Source: Fodinibacter sp963730365 (GTDB taxonomy: Bacteria; Actinomycetota; Actinomycetes; Actinomycetales; Dermatophilaceae). From it: 64,000 nt of DNA. This document shows positions 7,821 to 15,516 of the stretch, piece after piece; within the stretch, counting starts at the first letter, position 1; each line of letters starts with the position of its first letter. The stretch lies in the NCBI GenBank assembly GCA_963730365.1, contig CAVSRM010000006.1, forward strand, positions 44,690 through 108,689. Direction: 5' to 3'. The notes below the pieces were generated by a model, which saw only the letters and a program-made list of their open reading frames with translations, did not search any database and had not been told where the DNA came from. The position numbers were made by a program, and so were the translations under genes.

Positions 7821-8668
7821 TGTCGGCATCCACGAGAGCCACCTCCGAGGCGACCGGCAGCGGGCGCCTGGGCACCGGCCCACGGCGCCCGATGTCCGGC
7901 ACCGAGCGGCTGGGGGCGGTCATCGGGCACCACCTGCTCGTCTACCGCCGCACGTGGAAGGGGTCGATCATCGGCCGCTTCCTCTCCCCGCTGTTCTTCC
8001 TCCTCGCGATGGGTCTGGGGCTCGGCTCGCTCGTCGACGAGAGCTCCGGCGGCGTCGACGGCGTCTCCTACCTCCAGTTCGTCGTGCCGGGGATCATCGC
8101 CATGCAGGCGATGTTCCTGGCCTTCAACGAGTCGACGTACGCCGTCATGGCCTACATCAGGTGGAACCAGATGTATGCCGCGATGCTCGCCACCCCGTTG
8201 CGGGTGGTCGAGGTGCTCGGCGGGCACCTCGCGGTCGTCGGTCTGCACCTCCTCGTCGCCACGACGATCTTCGTGGGTGTGAGCGCCCTCTTCGGCGCCC
8301 TCGTGTCGTGGTGGGCGCTGGCCGCCATCCCCGTCGGGGTGCTCACCGGGCTGGCGTTCGCGGCGCCGCTGTTCGCGTTCTCGGCACACATCGAGACGGA
8401 CAGCGCGTTCGGCATCCTGTTCCGCTTCCTCATCACCCCCCTCATGCTCTTCTCCGGCACGTTCTTCCCGATCGACCAGCTGCCCGGGTGGATGGAACCG
8501 CTCGCCTGGGTCACCCCCCTGTGGCACGGTGTCGCGCTCTGCCGCACGGCGACCCTGGGGCTCACCCCTGACGCTGCGAGCCTCGGGCACGTGGCCGTGC
8601 TCACGGCATACCTGCTCGTCGGCTGGGTGCTCGCCCGGAGGACGTTCTCGGCGAGGCTGACCTCGTGA
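7820..8668 (+). CDS. ABC-2 type transporter permease, first subunit
   Basis: The 282-residue membrane protein has about six hydrophobic segments, starting with FLSPLFFLLAMGLGLG near residue 60. The loop MLATPLRVVEVLGG and the motif LFSGTFFPIDQLP are characteristic of NodJ/DrrB-type ABC-2 permeases. A cytosolic, serine- and arginine-rich tail of about 30 residues precedes the first helix. ATG 7820 overlaps the ATPase stop in TGATG, so the genes are translationally coupled. It should pair with the second permease to form a heterodimeric export channel. Confidence 0.88.
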   Translation: MSASTRATSEATGSGRLGTGPRRPMSGTERLGAVIGHHLLVYRRTWKGSIIGRFLSPLFFLLAMGLGLGSLVDESSGGVDGVSYLQFVVPGIIAMQAMFLAFNESTYAVMAYIRWNQMYAAMLATPLRVVEVLGGHLAVVGLHLLVATTIFVGVSALFGALVSWWALAAIPVGVLTGLAFAAPLFAFSAHIETDSAFGILFRFLITPLMLFSGTFFPIDQLPGWMEPLAWVTPLWHGVALCRTATLGLTPDAASLGHVAVLTAYLLVGWVLARRTFSARLTS

Positions 8669-9483
8669 CCGCACTCGACGTCGCGGGCCGGGTGACCCGG
8701 GCGCTCCCCCTGCCGGCGGGAGTGGGGCGGGCCCGGTTCGTCGTGGGCCGCAACGCCACGGCCTTCCGGCGGCAGTGGGTGCTGCTCCTCAGTGGCTTCC
8801 TCGAGCCGGTGTTCTACCTGTTCTCGATCGGGGTGGGGATCGGGGCCCTGGTGGGGGACGTGACCACCGACGACGGCAACACCGTGCCCTACGCGGTATT
8901 CGTCGCACCGGCCCTGCTCGCCACGTCCGCGATGAACGGTGCCATTGCCGACAGCACCTTCAACGTCTTCTTCAAGCTGCGGTACGCCAAGCTCTACGAC
9001 GCGATGCTCGCCACACCCCTCGGTCCGCGCGACATCGCCGTGGGGGAGATCGGGTGGGCCCTCCTGCGAGGGGCGCTGTACTCCGCGCTGTTCCTCCTCG
9101 TTGCCCTGGCCGGGGGGCTCGTCGCCTCCTGGTGGGCGGTGCTCGCCCTGCCGGCCGCCGTGCTCATCGGCCTCGCCTTCGGGGCGGTCGGCATGTTCGC
9201 GACCACCTACATGAGCAGCTGGCAGCACTTCGACTTCATCACCCTCGCGATCCAGCCGATGTTCCTCTTCTCGGCGACCTTCTTCCCGCTGTCGACCTAC
9301 CCCGAGGTCCTCCAGTGGCTGGTGCGCGCGACACCGCTCTACCACGGTGTCGCGCTCGAGCGCGGGCTCATGCTCGGCGAGGTGGGGTGGGGCCTGCTCT
9401 GGCACGTGGCGTACCTGTCCGTCCTCGGCGTGCTCGGGGTCGTGGGCGTGGCCCGACGCATCGACACCCTGCTGCTCAGGTGA
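8665..9483 (+). CDS. ABC-2 type transporter permease, second subunit
   Basis: This second permease has 272 residues and is a paralogue of the preceding one. It shares MLATPLGPRDIAVGE and FLFSATFFPLSTYPEVLQWLVRA with its counterpart and has about six membrane spans. GTG 8665 overlaps the previous stop in GTGA. A heterodimer of two NodJ-like permeases with one ATPase is a common exporter design. The recA regulatory region begins right after its stop, which places this operon inside the usually tight DUF3046-recA interval. Confidence 0.88.
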   Translation: MTALDVAGRVTRALPLPAGVGRARFVVGRNATAFRRQWVLLLSGFLEPVFYLFSIGVGIGALVGDVTTDDGNTVPYAVFVAPALLATSAMNGAIADSTFNVFFKLRYAKLYDAMLATPLGPRDIAVGEIGWALLRGALYSALFLLVALAGGLVASWWAVLALPAAVLIGLAFGAVGMFATTYMSSWQHFDFITLAIQPMFLFSATFFPLSTYPEVLQWLVRATPLYHGVALERGLMLGEVGWGLLWHVAYLSVLGVLGVVGVARRIDTLLLR

Positions 9484-9525
9484 GATCCCTGCTGGGTGCG
9501 GCGTGTCGGTGGTTGATTCCCGGCG

Positions 9526-9548
9526 TCGAACACGTGTTCGGCTATGGT
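9526..9548 (+). promoter_or_regulatory. LexA (SOS) box with adjoining -10 upstream of recA
   Basis: TCGAAC-ACGT-GTTCGG at 9526-9541 matches the actinobacterial LexA box TCGAAC-N4-GTTCGA at 11 of 12 fixed positions. TATGGT follows at 9543-9548 as a -10, so bound LexA would cover the promoter. The site lies about 177 bases before the recA start codon. Confidence 0.85.
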
Positions 9549-9608
9549 CGTCCACAGGTGGCGCTCCCGGCAGCACCCGTCCACAGGCTCGACGGCGGCC
9601 CGTGACAG

Positions 9609-9631
9609 CTGTCGGTGCCGCCGCCTAGCGT
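9609..9631 (+). promoter_or_regulatory. RecA-NDp promoter (LexA-independent) of recA
   Basis: CTGTCGGTG at 9609-9617, eight bases, then TAGCGT at 9626-9631 match the published actinobacterial RecA-NDp consensus TTGTCRGTG-N8-TANNNT at 8 of 9 and all fixed positions. In mycobacteria this class is activated by PafBC. It gives recA a second damage-responsive promoter, with a leader of about 80 bases. Confidence 0.75.
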
Positions 9632-9717
9632 CTGACCAGACCACGCGAGAAGTCCGACCGCGCGGGTTGGTCGCCGGTGGGCGCGCTCGCTGCACGAAGA
9701 GGAAGAACAGGTGTGAC

Positions 9718-10803
9718 ATGGCTGGTAGTGCTCGCGGAAGCGTGATGCCCAACCCGGTGGCCGCGGCCAACGGCGGGGAGAAGGACAAGGCCCTCTCCTC
9801 GGTGATGGCCCAGATCGAGAAGCAGCACGGCAAGGGTGCCGTCATGCGCCTCGGCGACGACGTGCGGCCCCCCATCGAGGTCATCCCGACCGGCTCGATC
9901 GCCCTCGACGTGGCCCTCGGCATCGGCGGACTACCGCGTGGCCGGGTCGTCGAGATCTACGGCCCGGAGAGCTCGGGCAAGACGACCGTCGCCCTGCACG
10001 CCGTGGCCAACGCGCAGAAGGCAGGCGGCATCGCGGCGTTCATCGACGCGGAGCACGCGCTCGACCCCGAGTACGCCAAGGCACTCGGCGTCGACACCGA
10101 CGCGTTGCTCGTCTCCCAGCCCGACACGGGGGAGCAGGCGCTCGAGATCGCCGACATGCTCATCCGGTCCGGCGCCCTCGACATCATCGTCATCGACTCG
10201 GTAGCCGCCCTGGTGCCGCGCGCGGAGATCGAGGGCGAGATGGGCGACAGCCACGTCGGCCTCCAGGCCCGGCTCATGTCGCAGGCGCTGCGAAAGATCA
10301 CCGGCGCGCTCAACACGACGGGCACGACGGCGATCTTCATCAACCAGCTGCGCGAGAAGATCGGCGTGATGTTCGGCTCACCCGAGACGACGACGGGTGG
10401 CAAGGCGCTGAAGTTCTACGCCTCGGTGCGCCTCGACGTGCGCCGCATCGAGACCCTCAAGGACGGCACCGACCCGGTCGGCAACCGCACCCGGTGCAAG
10501 GTCGTCAAGAACAAGGTCTCCCCGCCGTTCAAGCAGGCCGAGTTCGACATCCTCTACGGTCAGGGCATCTCTCGCGAGGGCGGCCTCATCGACATGGGGG
10601 TCGACCAGGGCTTCGTGCGCAAGGCCGGCGCCTGGTACACCTACGACGGCGACCAGCTCGGGCAGGGCAAGGAGAACGCCCGCACGTTCCTCAAGGACAA
10701 CCCGGACCTCGCCGACGAGATCGAGAAGAAGATCAAGGAGAAGCTCGGCATCGGCCCGCGGCTCGACGCTCCGGCCGTCCCCGAGGTCCCGGTCGACTTC
10801 TGA
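9718..10803 (+). CDS. recA: Recombinase RecA
   Basis: The 361-residue protein forms ATP-dependent filaments on single-stranded DNA, drives strand exchange and triggers LexA self-cleavage. Walker A GPESSGKTT lies at residues 82-90. The L2 loop region (MFGSPETTTGGKALKFYASVR) and the C-terminal core are intact, and I see no intein. The start ATG 9718 follows an AGAGGAAGAA stretch. An ATG nine codons later is possible. The N-terminus (MAGSARGSVM) is about ten residues longer than in many relatives. RecX is encoded 17 bases downstream. Confidence 0.98.
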   Translation: MAGSARGSVMPNPVAAANGGEKDKALSSVMAQIEKQHGKGAVMRLGDDVRPPIEVIPTGSIALDVALGIGGLPRGRVVEIYGPESSGKTTVALHAVANAQKAGGIAAFIDAEHALDPEYAKALGVDTDALLVSQPDTGEQALEIADMLIRSGALDIIVIDSVAALVPRAEIEGEMGDSHVGLQARLMSQALRKITGALNTTGTTAIFINQLREKIGVMFGSPETTTGGKALKFYASVRLDVRRIETLKDGTDPVGNRTRCKVVKNKVSPPFKQAEFDILYGQGISREGGLIDMGVDQGFVRKAGAWYTYDGDQLGQGKENARTFLKDNPDLADEIEKKIKEKLGIGPRLDAPAVPEVPVDF

Positions 10804-10820
10804 TCGACCCCTCCTCCGGT

Positions 10821-11405
10821 ATGCCGTTCGCGGACTCCACGACCCCGCCGCCCAGCTGGGCGGCGGGGTCGTCGGCGACTCCTCCCGACCCGGAGGGTGA
10901 CCCGCGCACCCGAGGGAACGAGCCGGACGCCCACGACTGGGCCCGCCAGATCGTGCTCCGCCAGCTCACCAGCGCACCGAAGAGCCGTGCCCAGCTCGAG
11001 ACCGCGCTGCGCCGGAAGAACTGCCCGGACGAGGTGGCGGCGGCCGTCCTGGACCGGATGGAGGAGGTCGGTCTCGTCGACGACACGGCCTACGCCGGAA
11101 TGCTCGTGAGGTCTCAGCAGGCCGGCCGCGGCCTGGCCCGACGAGCGCTGGCCCAGGAGCTGCGCCGCAAGGGCGTCGACGACGAGACCGCCGAGGCAGC
11201 CCTCGACGCGGTCGACCCGGCCGCCGAGGAGGACCGCGCCCGGGAGCTCGTCGCGAAGCGGCTGCGGTCGATGTCAGGGCTCGACCCGGTGGTCCAGACG
11301 CGGCGCCTGGCGGGAATGCTCGCCCGCAAGGGCTACGGCTCGGAGGTCGCCATGCGGGTCGTGCGTGATGCGGTCCGTGACGCGCCGGAGCACCAGCGCG
11401 ACTGA
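10821..11405 (+). CDS. recX: Regulatory protein RecX
   Basis: This 194-residue protein inhibits RecA filament growth and ATPase activity. It has the usual three-helix repeat pattern: WARQIVLRQLTSAPKSRAQLE, then VLDRMEEVGLVDDTAYAGMLV and GLARRALAQELRRKGV, and finally RRLAGMLARKGYGSEV near the C-terminus. The first 35 residues are proline-rich and probably disordered. The only in-frame start before the conserved part is ATG 10821. It lacks a strong ribosome binding site and probably depends on coupling to recA, which ends 17 bases earlier. Confidence 0.93.
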   Translation: MPFADSTTPPPSWAAGSSATPPDPEGDPRTRGNEPDAHDWARQIVLRQLTSAPKSRAQLETALRRKNCPDEVAAAVLDRMEEVGLVDDTAYAGMLVRSQQAGRGLARRALAQELRRKGVDDETAEAALDAVDPAAEEDRARELVAKRLRSMSGLDPVVQTRRLAGMLARKGYGSEVAMRVVRDAVRDAPEHQRD

Positions 11406-11433
11406 GCTCTCGCCCTGTGCCGAGCCGAGGGCG

Positions 11434-11844
11434 TCAGATCGAGTGGAGCGGTCGGTCGATCGCGGGGATCGCCTCACTCGGCACGATCCGCTTGCCGTAC
11501 GGCACCAGGGAGATCGGGATCATCTTGAGGTTGGCGATGGCGAGCGGGATGCCGATGATCGTCAGCGCCTGGGCCACCGCCGTGATGACATGAGCGAGTG
11601 CGAGCCACCATCCCGCGAAGATGATCCACACGACGTTCAGCAGCACTGATCCGACCCCGGCGCCCTCCTTGGGGATGACGGCGCGGCCGAAGGGCCACAG
11701 CGCGTAGTTCGCCATCCGGAAGGACGCGACTCCGAGGGGGATCGTGATGATGAGGATGCAGAAGACCACGCCGGCCAGCACGTAGCCCAGAGCCAGCCAG
11801 ATGCCGCCGAAGACGAGCCAGATGATGTTGAGCAGGGTGCGCAC
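11434..11844 (-). CDS. YccF domain-containing inner membrane protein
   Basis: The 136-residue protein contains two YccF repeats, each made of a hydrophobic segment (TLLNIIWLVFGGIWLALGY and LLNVVWIIFAGWWLALAHV) followed by a conserved loop (ITIPLGVASFRMANYALWPFG and IIGIPLAIANLKMIPISLVP). Family function is unknown. Four short membrane spans are likely. The GTG at 11844 is preceded by GAGAGG at a suitable distance, and longer open frames upstream lack such a site. It converges on recX, and a short imperfect hairpin lies between them. Confidence 0.85.
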   Translation of the reverse strand: MRTLLNIIWLVFGGIWLALGYVLAGVVFCILIITIPLGVASFRMANYALWPFGRAVIPKEGAGVGSVLLNVVWIIFAGWWLALAHVITAVAQALTIIGIPLAIANLKMIPISLVPYGKRIVPSEAIPAIDRPLHSI

Positions 11845-12119
11845 GGTGGTGTCCTCTCGCGGTGCGGGTTCTGGGTCAAGCCTGTCATGCAGCGTCCCGA
11901 CGGATGCCGTCGGCCCCGGGGGTCGGGCCGGGTCGGCGAGGGCCTGCCGCGGTCGCCTCCGGTCTCGGTGAGTCCCACGACTTCTTCGCGGTGCCCTGCG
12001 GCGCGGGGGGCCCGGGGGGCAGGGCACCCGGGCCGGTGCCGACGCACCCGGAGTCCCCCGAAACACCGGGGACACGCCGTGGTGATGACAGGTTCACCTG
12101 AAGCATCTAGGTTCGAACG
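11845..12119. other. Intergenic region without a gene
   Basis: This 275-base gap separates the divergent YccF and ATP-grasp genes. I see the ATP-grasp promoter at its right end and no convincing reading frame or structured RNA. It is G-rich around 12005-12025. Confidence 0.5.
12085..12113 (+). promoter_or_regulatory. Promoter of the ATP-grasp operon (leaderless)
   Basis: ATGACA at 12085-12090, a 17-base spacer and TAGGTT at 12108-12113 form a near-consensus housekeeping promoter. The hexamer ends 6 bases before ATG 12120, so the message probably starts at the start codon. Confidence 0.7.
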
Positions 12120-13739
12120 ATGAGTGAGCCGACGACACCGGAGTCACCGGGCAGCCTGTTCGAGGGATACCGGCTCGGCCAGGCCTGGGACGAGATGATC
12201 TCCGAGGACGCCACGCCGCGCACGCCGTACAAGGCGGTGTTCCACACCCTCAATGCCATGACGGGCACGTCGCTGCGTGAGCGCGCGGACATCCTCGCCA
12301 GGTCCTACCTCGACCAGGGGGTGACCTTCGACTACGCCGGGGAGGAGCGCCCGTTTCCGCTCGATGCGGTGCCCCGGGTGCTCTCGGCCCACGAGTGGCA
12401 GATCATCGAGTCCGGCGTGGTCCAGCGGGTCACCGCCCTGGAGGCCTTCCTCGACGACATCTACTCACGCGAGGGAGAGATACCCAGGGCGGTTCACGAG
12501 GGGATCATCCCCTGGCGCCTCATCGCCAGCTCGAAGCACTACCACCGGGCCGTCATGGGCATCCGGCCGGCCGGCGGGGTCCGGGTCCACGTCTCCGGCG
12601 TCGACCTGATCCGTGACGTCGACGGCACCTTCCGGGTGCTGGAGGACAACGTCCGCGTCCCGTCGGGCGTCAGCTACGTCATCGCCAACCGTCGCGCGAT
12701 GGCCAACGTGTTCCCCGAGGCGTTCGCGACCATGCGGATCCGACCGGTGAACGACTACCCCCGGATGCTGCTCTCCGCTCTTCGTGCTGCGGCGCCGGAC
12801 GGCGCCAGTGACCCGACCGTGGTCGTGCTCACCCCGGGAGTCTTCAACTCCGCGTACTTCGAGCACGCGCTGCTGGCCCGGATGATGGGGGTCGAGCTCG
12901 TCGAGGGTCGCGACCTGGTCTGCGTGGGGGGCCAGGTCAGGATGCGGACGACCACCGGCGACAAGCCCGTCGACGTCATCTACCGCCGCGTCGACGACGA
13001 CTTCATCGACCCCGTGCACTTCCACGGCGACTCCGTCCTCGGCGTCGCCGGTCTGGTCTCCGCGATGCGCACGGGCAGGGTGACCGTCGCCAACGCCGTC
13101 GGCAACGGCGTCGCCGATGACAAGCTCATCTACTCCTACCTCCCCGCCCTCATCCGGTTCTACCTCGACGAGGACCCGGTGCTGCCCAACGTCGACACGT
13201 TCCGGTGCGACGAGGCCGACGCGCTCGACCACGTGCTGTCCCACCTCGACGAGATGGTCGTCAAGCCGGTCGACGGATCGGGGGGCAAGGGGCTCGTCGT
13301 GGGCCCGAAGGCGGACGGGGAGACGCTCGACCGCCTTCGCACCGCGCTGCTCGATGACCCTCGGGGCTGGATCGCCCAGCCGGTCGTCCAGCTCTCGACC
13401 GTGCCCACCTTCATCGACGGGGGGCTCGCTCCTCGCCACGTCGACCTGAGGCCCTTCGCCGTCAACGACGGTGAGCAGGTGCGGGTCCTGCCGGGTGGGC
13501 TGACCCGGGTCGCCCTCCCCGAGGGCGAGCTGGTCGTGAACTCGAGCCAGGGGGGCGGGTCCAAGGACACCTGGGTGTTGTCCGACCGCCGAGCGAGCGT
13601 GCGTGCGGCGACCGACCCGTCGGACGACCGCGAGGTCGTGGTCATGAGCGCGCCCACCGCGTCCTACGAGGACAGCATGCGCGACCAGCAGGAGCAGCAA
13701 CAACAGAGCCGCCCCCGGCGTGGGGAGGCGTCGTGCTGA
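12120..13739 (+). CDS. Circularly permuted type 2 ATP-grasp protein
   Basis: The 539-residue protein has the layout of circularly permuted ATP-grasp enzymes. The N-terminus (FEGYRLGQAWDEMI) is typical of the family. VLEDNVRVPSGVSYVIANRRAM and VIYRRVDDDF carry likely acidic and basic active-site residues. The core VVKPVDGSGGKGLVVGP resembles the ATP-binding glycine loop, and DLRPF plus LTRVAL lie near the C-terminus. ATP-grasp enzymes join carboxylates to amines, and the real substrate here is unknown. It opens a three-gene operon with alpha-E and transglutaminase-like proteins, an association proposed to make or cut peptide tags. The C-terminal tail is glutamine-rich. Confidence 0.9.
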   Translation: MSEPTTPESPGSLFEGYRLGQAWDEMISEDATPRTPYKAVFHTLNAMTGTSLRERADILARSYLDQGVTFDYAGEERPFPLDAVPRVLSAHEWQIIESGVVQRVTALEAFLDDIYSREGEIPRAVHEGIIPWRLIASSKHYHRAVMGIRPAGGVRVHVSGVDLIRDVDGTFRVLEDNVRVPSGVSYVIANRRAMANVFPEAFATMRIRPVNDYPRMLLSALRAAAPDGASDPTVVVLTPGVFNSAYFEHALLARMMGVELVEGRDLVCVGGQVRMRTTTGDKPVDVIYRRVDDDFIDPVHFHGDSVLGVAGLVSAMRTGRVTVANAVGNGVADDKLIYSYLPALIRFYLDEDPVLPNVDTFRCDEADALDHVLSHLDEMVVKPVDGSGGKGLVVGPKADGETLDRLRTALLDDPRGWIAQPVVQLSTVPTFIDGGLAPRHVDLRPFAVNDGEQVRVLPGGLTRVALPEGELVVNSSQGGGSKDTWVLSDRRASVRAATDPSDDREVVVMSAPTASYEDSMRDQQEQQQQSRPRRGEASC

Positions 13740-14653
13740 GCCGCATCGCCGAGTCCCTGTTCTGGATCGGCCGGTACACCGAACGCGCTGACGGGACCGC
13801 CCGCATCGTCGACGTGCTGCGCCTTCAGCTGCTCGAGGAACCCGGCGCCGACGAGGCCGAGATCTCGCGGACCGTCATGTCCGTGATCATGGGGATGCCG
13901 CTGGACGGCGAGGTCGGCTTCCGTGACGTGGGGAGGGCGCTGGTCTTCGAGCGCGCCAACCCCAGCTCGATCACCGGCGCCTGGTTCGCGGCCCGGGAGA
14001 ACGCCCGTCGGGCCCGGGAGACGCTCCCGACGGAGCTCTTCGAGGACATCAACATGACGTGGCACCGCTGGAACCGCTTCGGGCGCGACACCGTGACCGA
14101 GAGCCACCTCTCCTGGGTGCGTGAGCGGGCGGCCCTCGTGGCGGGGGTCGCCGACTCCACGATGTCCCACGACGAGGCCTGGGACTTCCTCGTGCTGGGC
14201 CGCAGCCTCGAACGTGCCGATATGACCGCTCGGCTGGTGGCCACCGGTGGCCTCCCGCGTGGCGGCGCACCCTGGCCGGTGGTGTTGGCCAGCTGCGGGG
14301 CCCAACAGGCCTTCATGCGCAGCCAGCGGGGCCTGTTCAGCGATGAGCGCGCCGCGGCGTTCCTCGTGCTGGACCGGGAGTATCCCCGCTCGGTGATCTT
14401 CGCGCTCACCGAGGCCGAACGGCGACTGGCGGCACTCTCACCGAAGGAGGAACGGATCGGTGTCGCCGACGAGGCGCGCCGCCAGCTCGGCAGGATCCGC
14501 ACCTCCCTGGAGTACCGCGCGACCTCCGACGTCATCGCCGACCTGCCCGCCCAGATGCTGCGGGTGCAGTCAGCCGTCACCACGGCATCCCAAGCCATCG
14601 CCACTCGATACTTCCAGGCCGGGCCGCCTCCGACCTGGACCAAGGGGGTATGA
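13733..14653 (+). CDS. Alpha-E domain-containing protein
   Basis: This 306-residue, all-helical protein begins LSRIAESLFWIGRYTERADGTARI and matches the alpha-E family (formerly DUF403). The family is nearly always encoded beside a circularly permuted ATP-grasp gene. A run of glutamates and arginines (ENARRARETLPTELFEDIN and GRSLERADMTARL) marks the conserved helices. Its activity is unknown. A scaffold or substrate-carrier role has been suggested from context. GTG 13733 overlaps the ATP-grasp stop by 7 bases, so the two proteins are translationally coupled. Confidence 0.9.
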   Translation: MLSRIAESLFWIGRYTERADGTARIVDVLRLQLLEEPGADEAEISRTVMSVIMGMPLDGEVGFRDVGRALVFERANPSSITGAWFAARENARRARETLPTELFEDINMTWHRWNRFGRDTVTESHLSWVRERAALVAGVADSTMSHDEAWDFLVLGRSLERADMTARLVATGGLPRGGAPWPVVLASCGAQQAFMRSQRGLFSDERAAAFLVLDREYPRSVIFALTEAERRLAALSPKEERIGVADEARRQLGRIRTSLEYRATSDVIADLPAQMLRVQSAVTTASQAIATRYFQAGPPPTWTKGV

Positions 14654-15516
14654 CCGTGCGCCGCTACCGCATCGTGCACTCGACCTCGTTCAGCTACAGC
14701 GCACCCGTGCGTGCCGCCCACAACGAGCTGCGGATGACCCCGCTCAACGAGGCCGGTCAGACGACGCTGGAGAACCGGATCCGGATCAAGCCGCTCACCT
14801 GGAGCCACGTCTACCGCGACCACTGGGGCACCCACGTCATGGCGATGGAGAGCCTCTCGCCGCACGACCGCCTCGACATCGAGGCGACCTCCACGGTCGA
14901 GCGTTCCGAGGCCGAGGCCGAGCACACCGAGGGGGCGCACCCCGAGGGGGTGCTCGACTGGGACGCGCTGCACGACCGGGACCTCCAGGACCGCAGCTAT
15001 GAGTGGCTCATGCTCTCGCCGCGCACCCGCCCGGGAGAGGCGATGGCCGAGCTGGTCGACGGCATCCGCGACCTCCCCAGACCCAAGGACGCCGCCGACG
15101 AGATCTGCGCCATCGTCCGCTCGCAGATGCGCTATGACACCGGCATCACCGGTGTGCACAGCCGGGCGGAGGAGGCCTGGGCCGAGCGCGGTGGGGTGTG
15201 CCAGGACTTCGCCCACATCGCCATCGGCGCGCTTCGCACCCTCGGCCTGCCGGCGCGGTACGTCTCGGGCTACCTCGTGCCCAAGCGGGACAGCGACGTG
15301 GGGGAGACCAGCGTGGGGGAGAGCCACGCGTGGATCGAGTACTGGGACGACGGCTGGGTCGCGCTGGACCCGACGAACGGGAGCGCGGTGGGGGCCGACC
15401 ACATCATCGTCGCCCGCGGCCGTGACTACGACGACGTGCCGCCGTTCAAGGGGCTCTACTCCGGCACGGCCACGGCCGCCCTCGAGGTGAGTGTCTCGAT
15501 CACGCGCCTGGCGTGA
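14650..15516 (+). CDS. Transglutaminase-like cysteine protease family protein
   Basis: The 288-residue protein has an N-terminal beta domain (RYRIVHSTSFSYSAPVRAAH, the bacterial transglutaminase N-domain) and a catalytic core. The triad is readable as Cys184 in GGVCQDFAH, His226 in ESHAWIEYW and Asp240 in DPTNG. Relatives act as peptidases or amidases and not as cross-linkers. ATG 14650 overlaps the alpha-E stop. The three gene products probably act in one pathway: ligation by ATP-grasp and hydrolysis here. Its last 17 bases overlap the convergent sulP gene. Confidence 0.9.
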   Translation: MTVRRYRIVHSTSFSYSAPVRAAHNELRMTPLNEAGQTTLENRIRIKPLTWSHVYRDHWGTHVMAMESLSPHDRLDIEATSTVERSEAEAEHTEGAHPEGVLDWDALHDRDLQDRSYEWLMLSPRTRPGEAMAELVDGIRDLPRPKDAADEICAIVRSQMRYDTGITGVHSRAEEAWAERGGVCQDFAHIAIGALRTLGLPARYVSGYLVPKRDSDVGETSVGESHAWIEYWDDGWVALDPTNGSAVGADHIIVARGRDYDDVPPFKGLYSGTATAALEVSVSITRLA

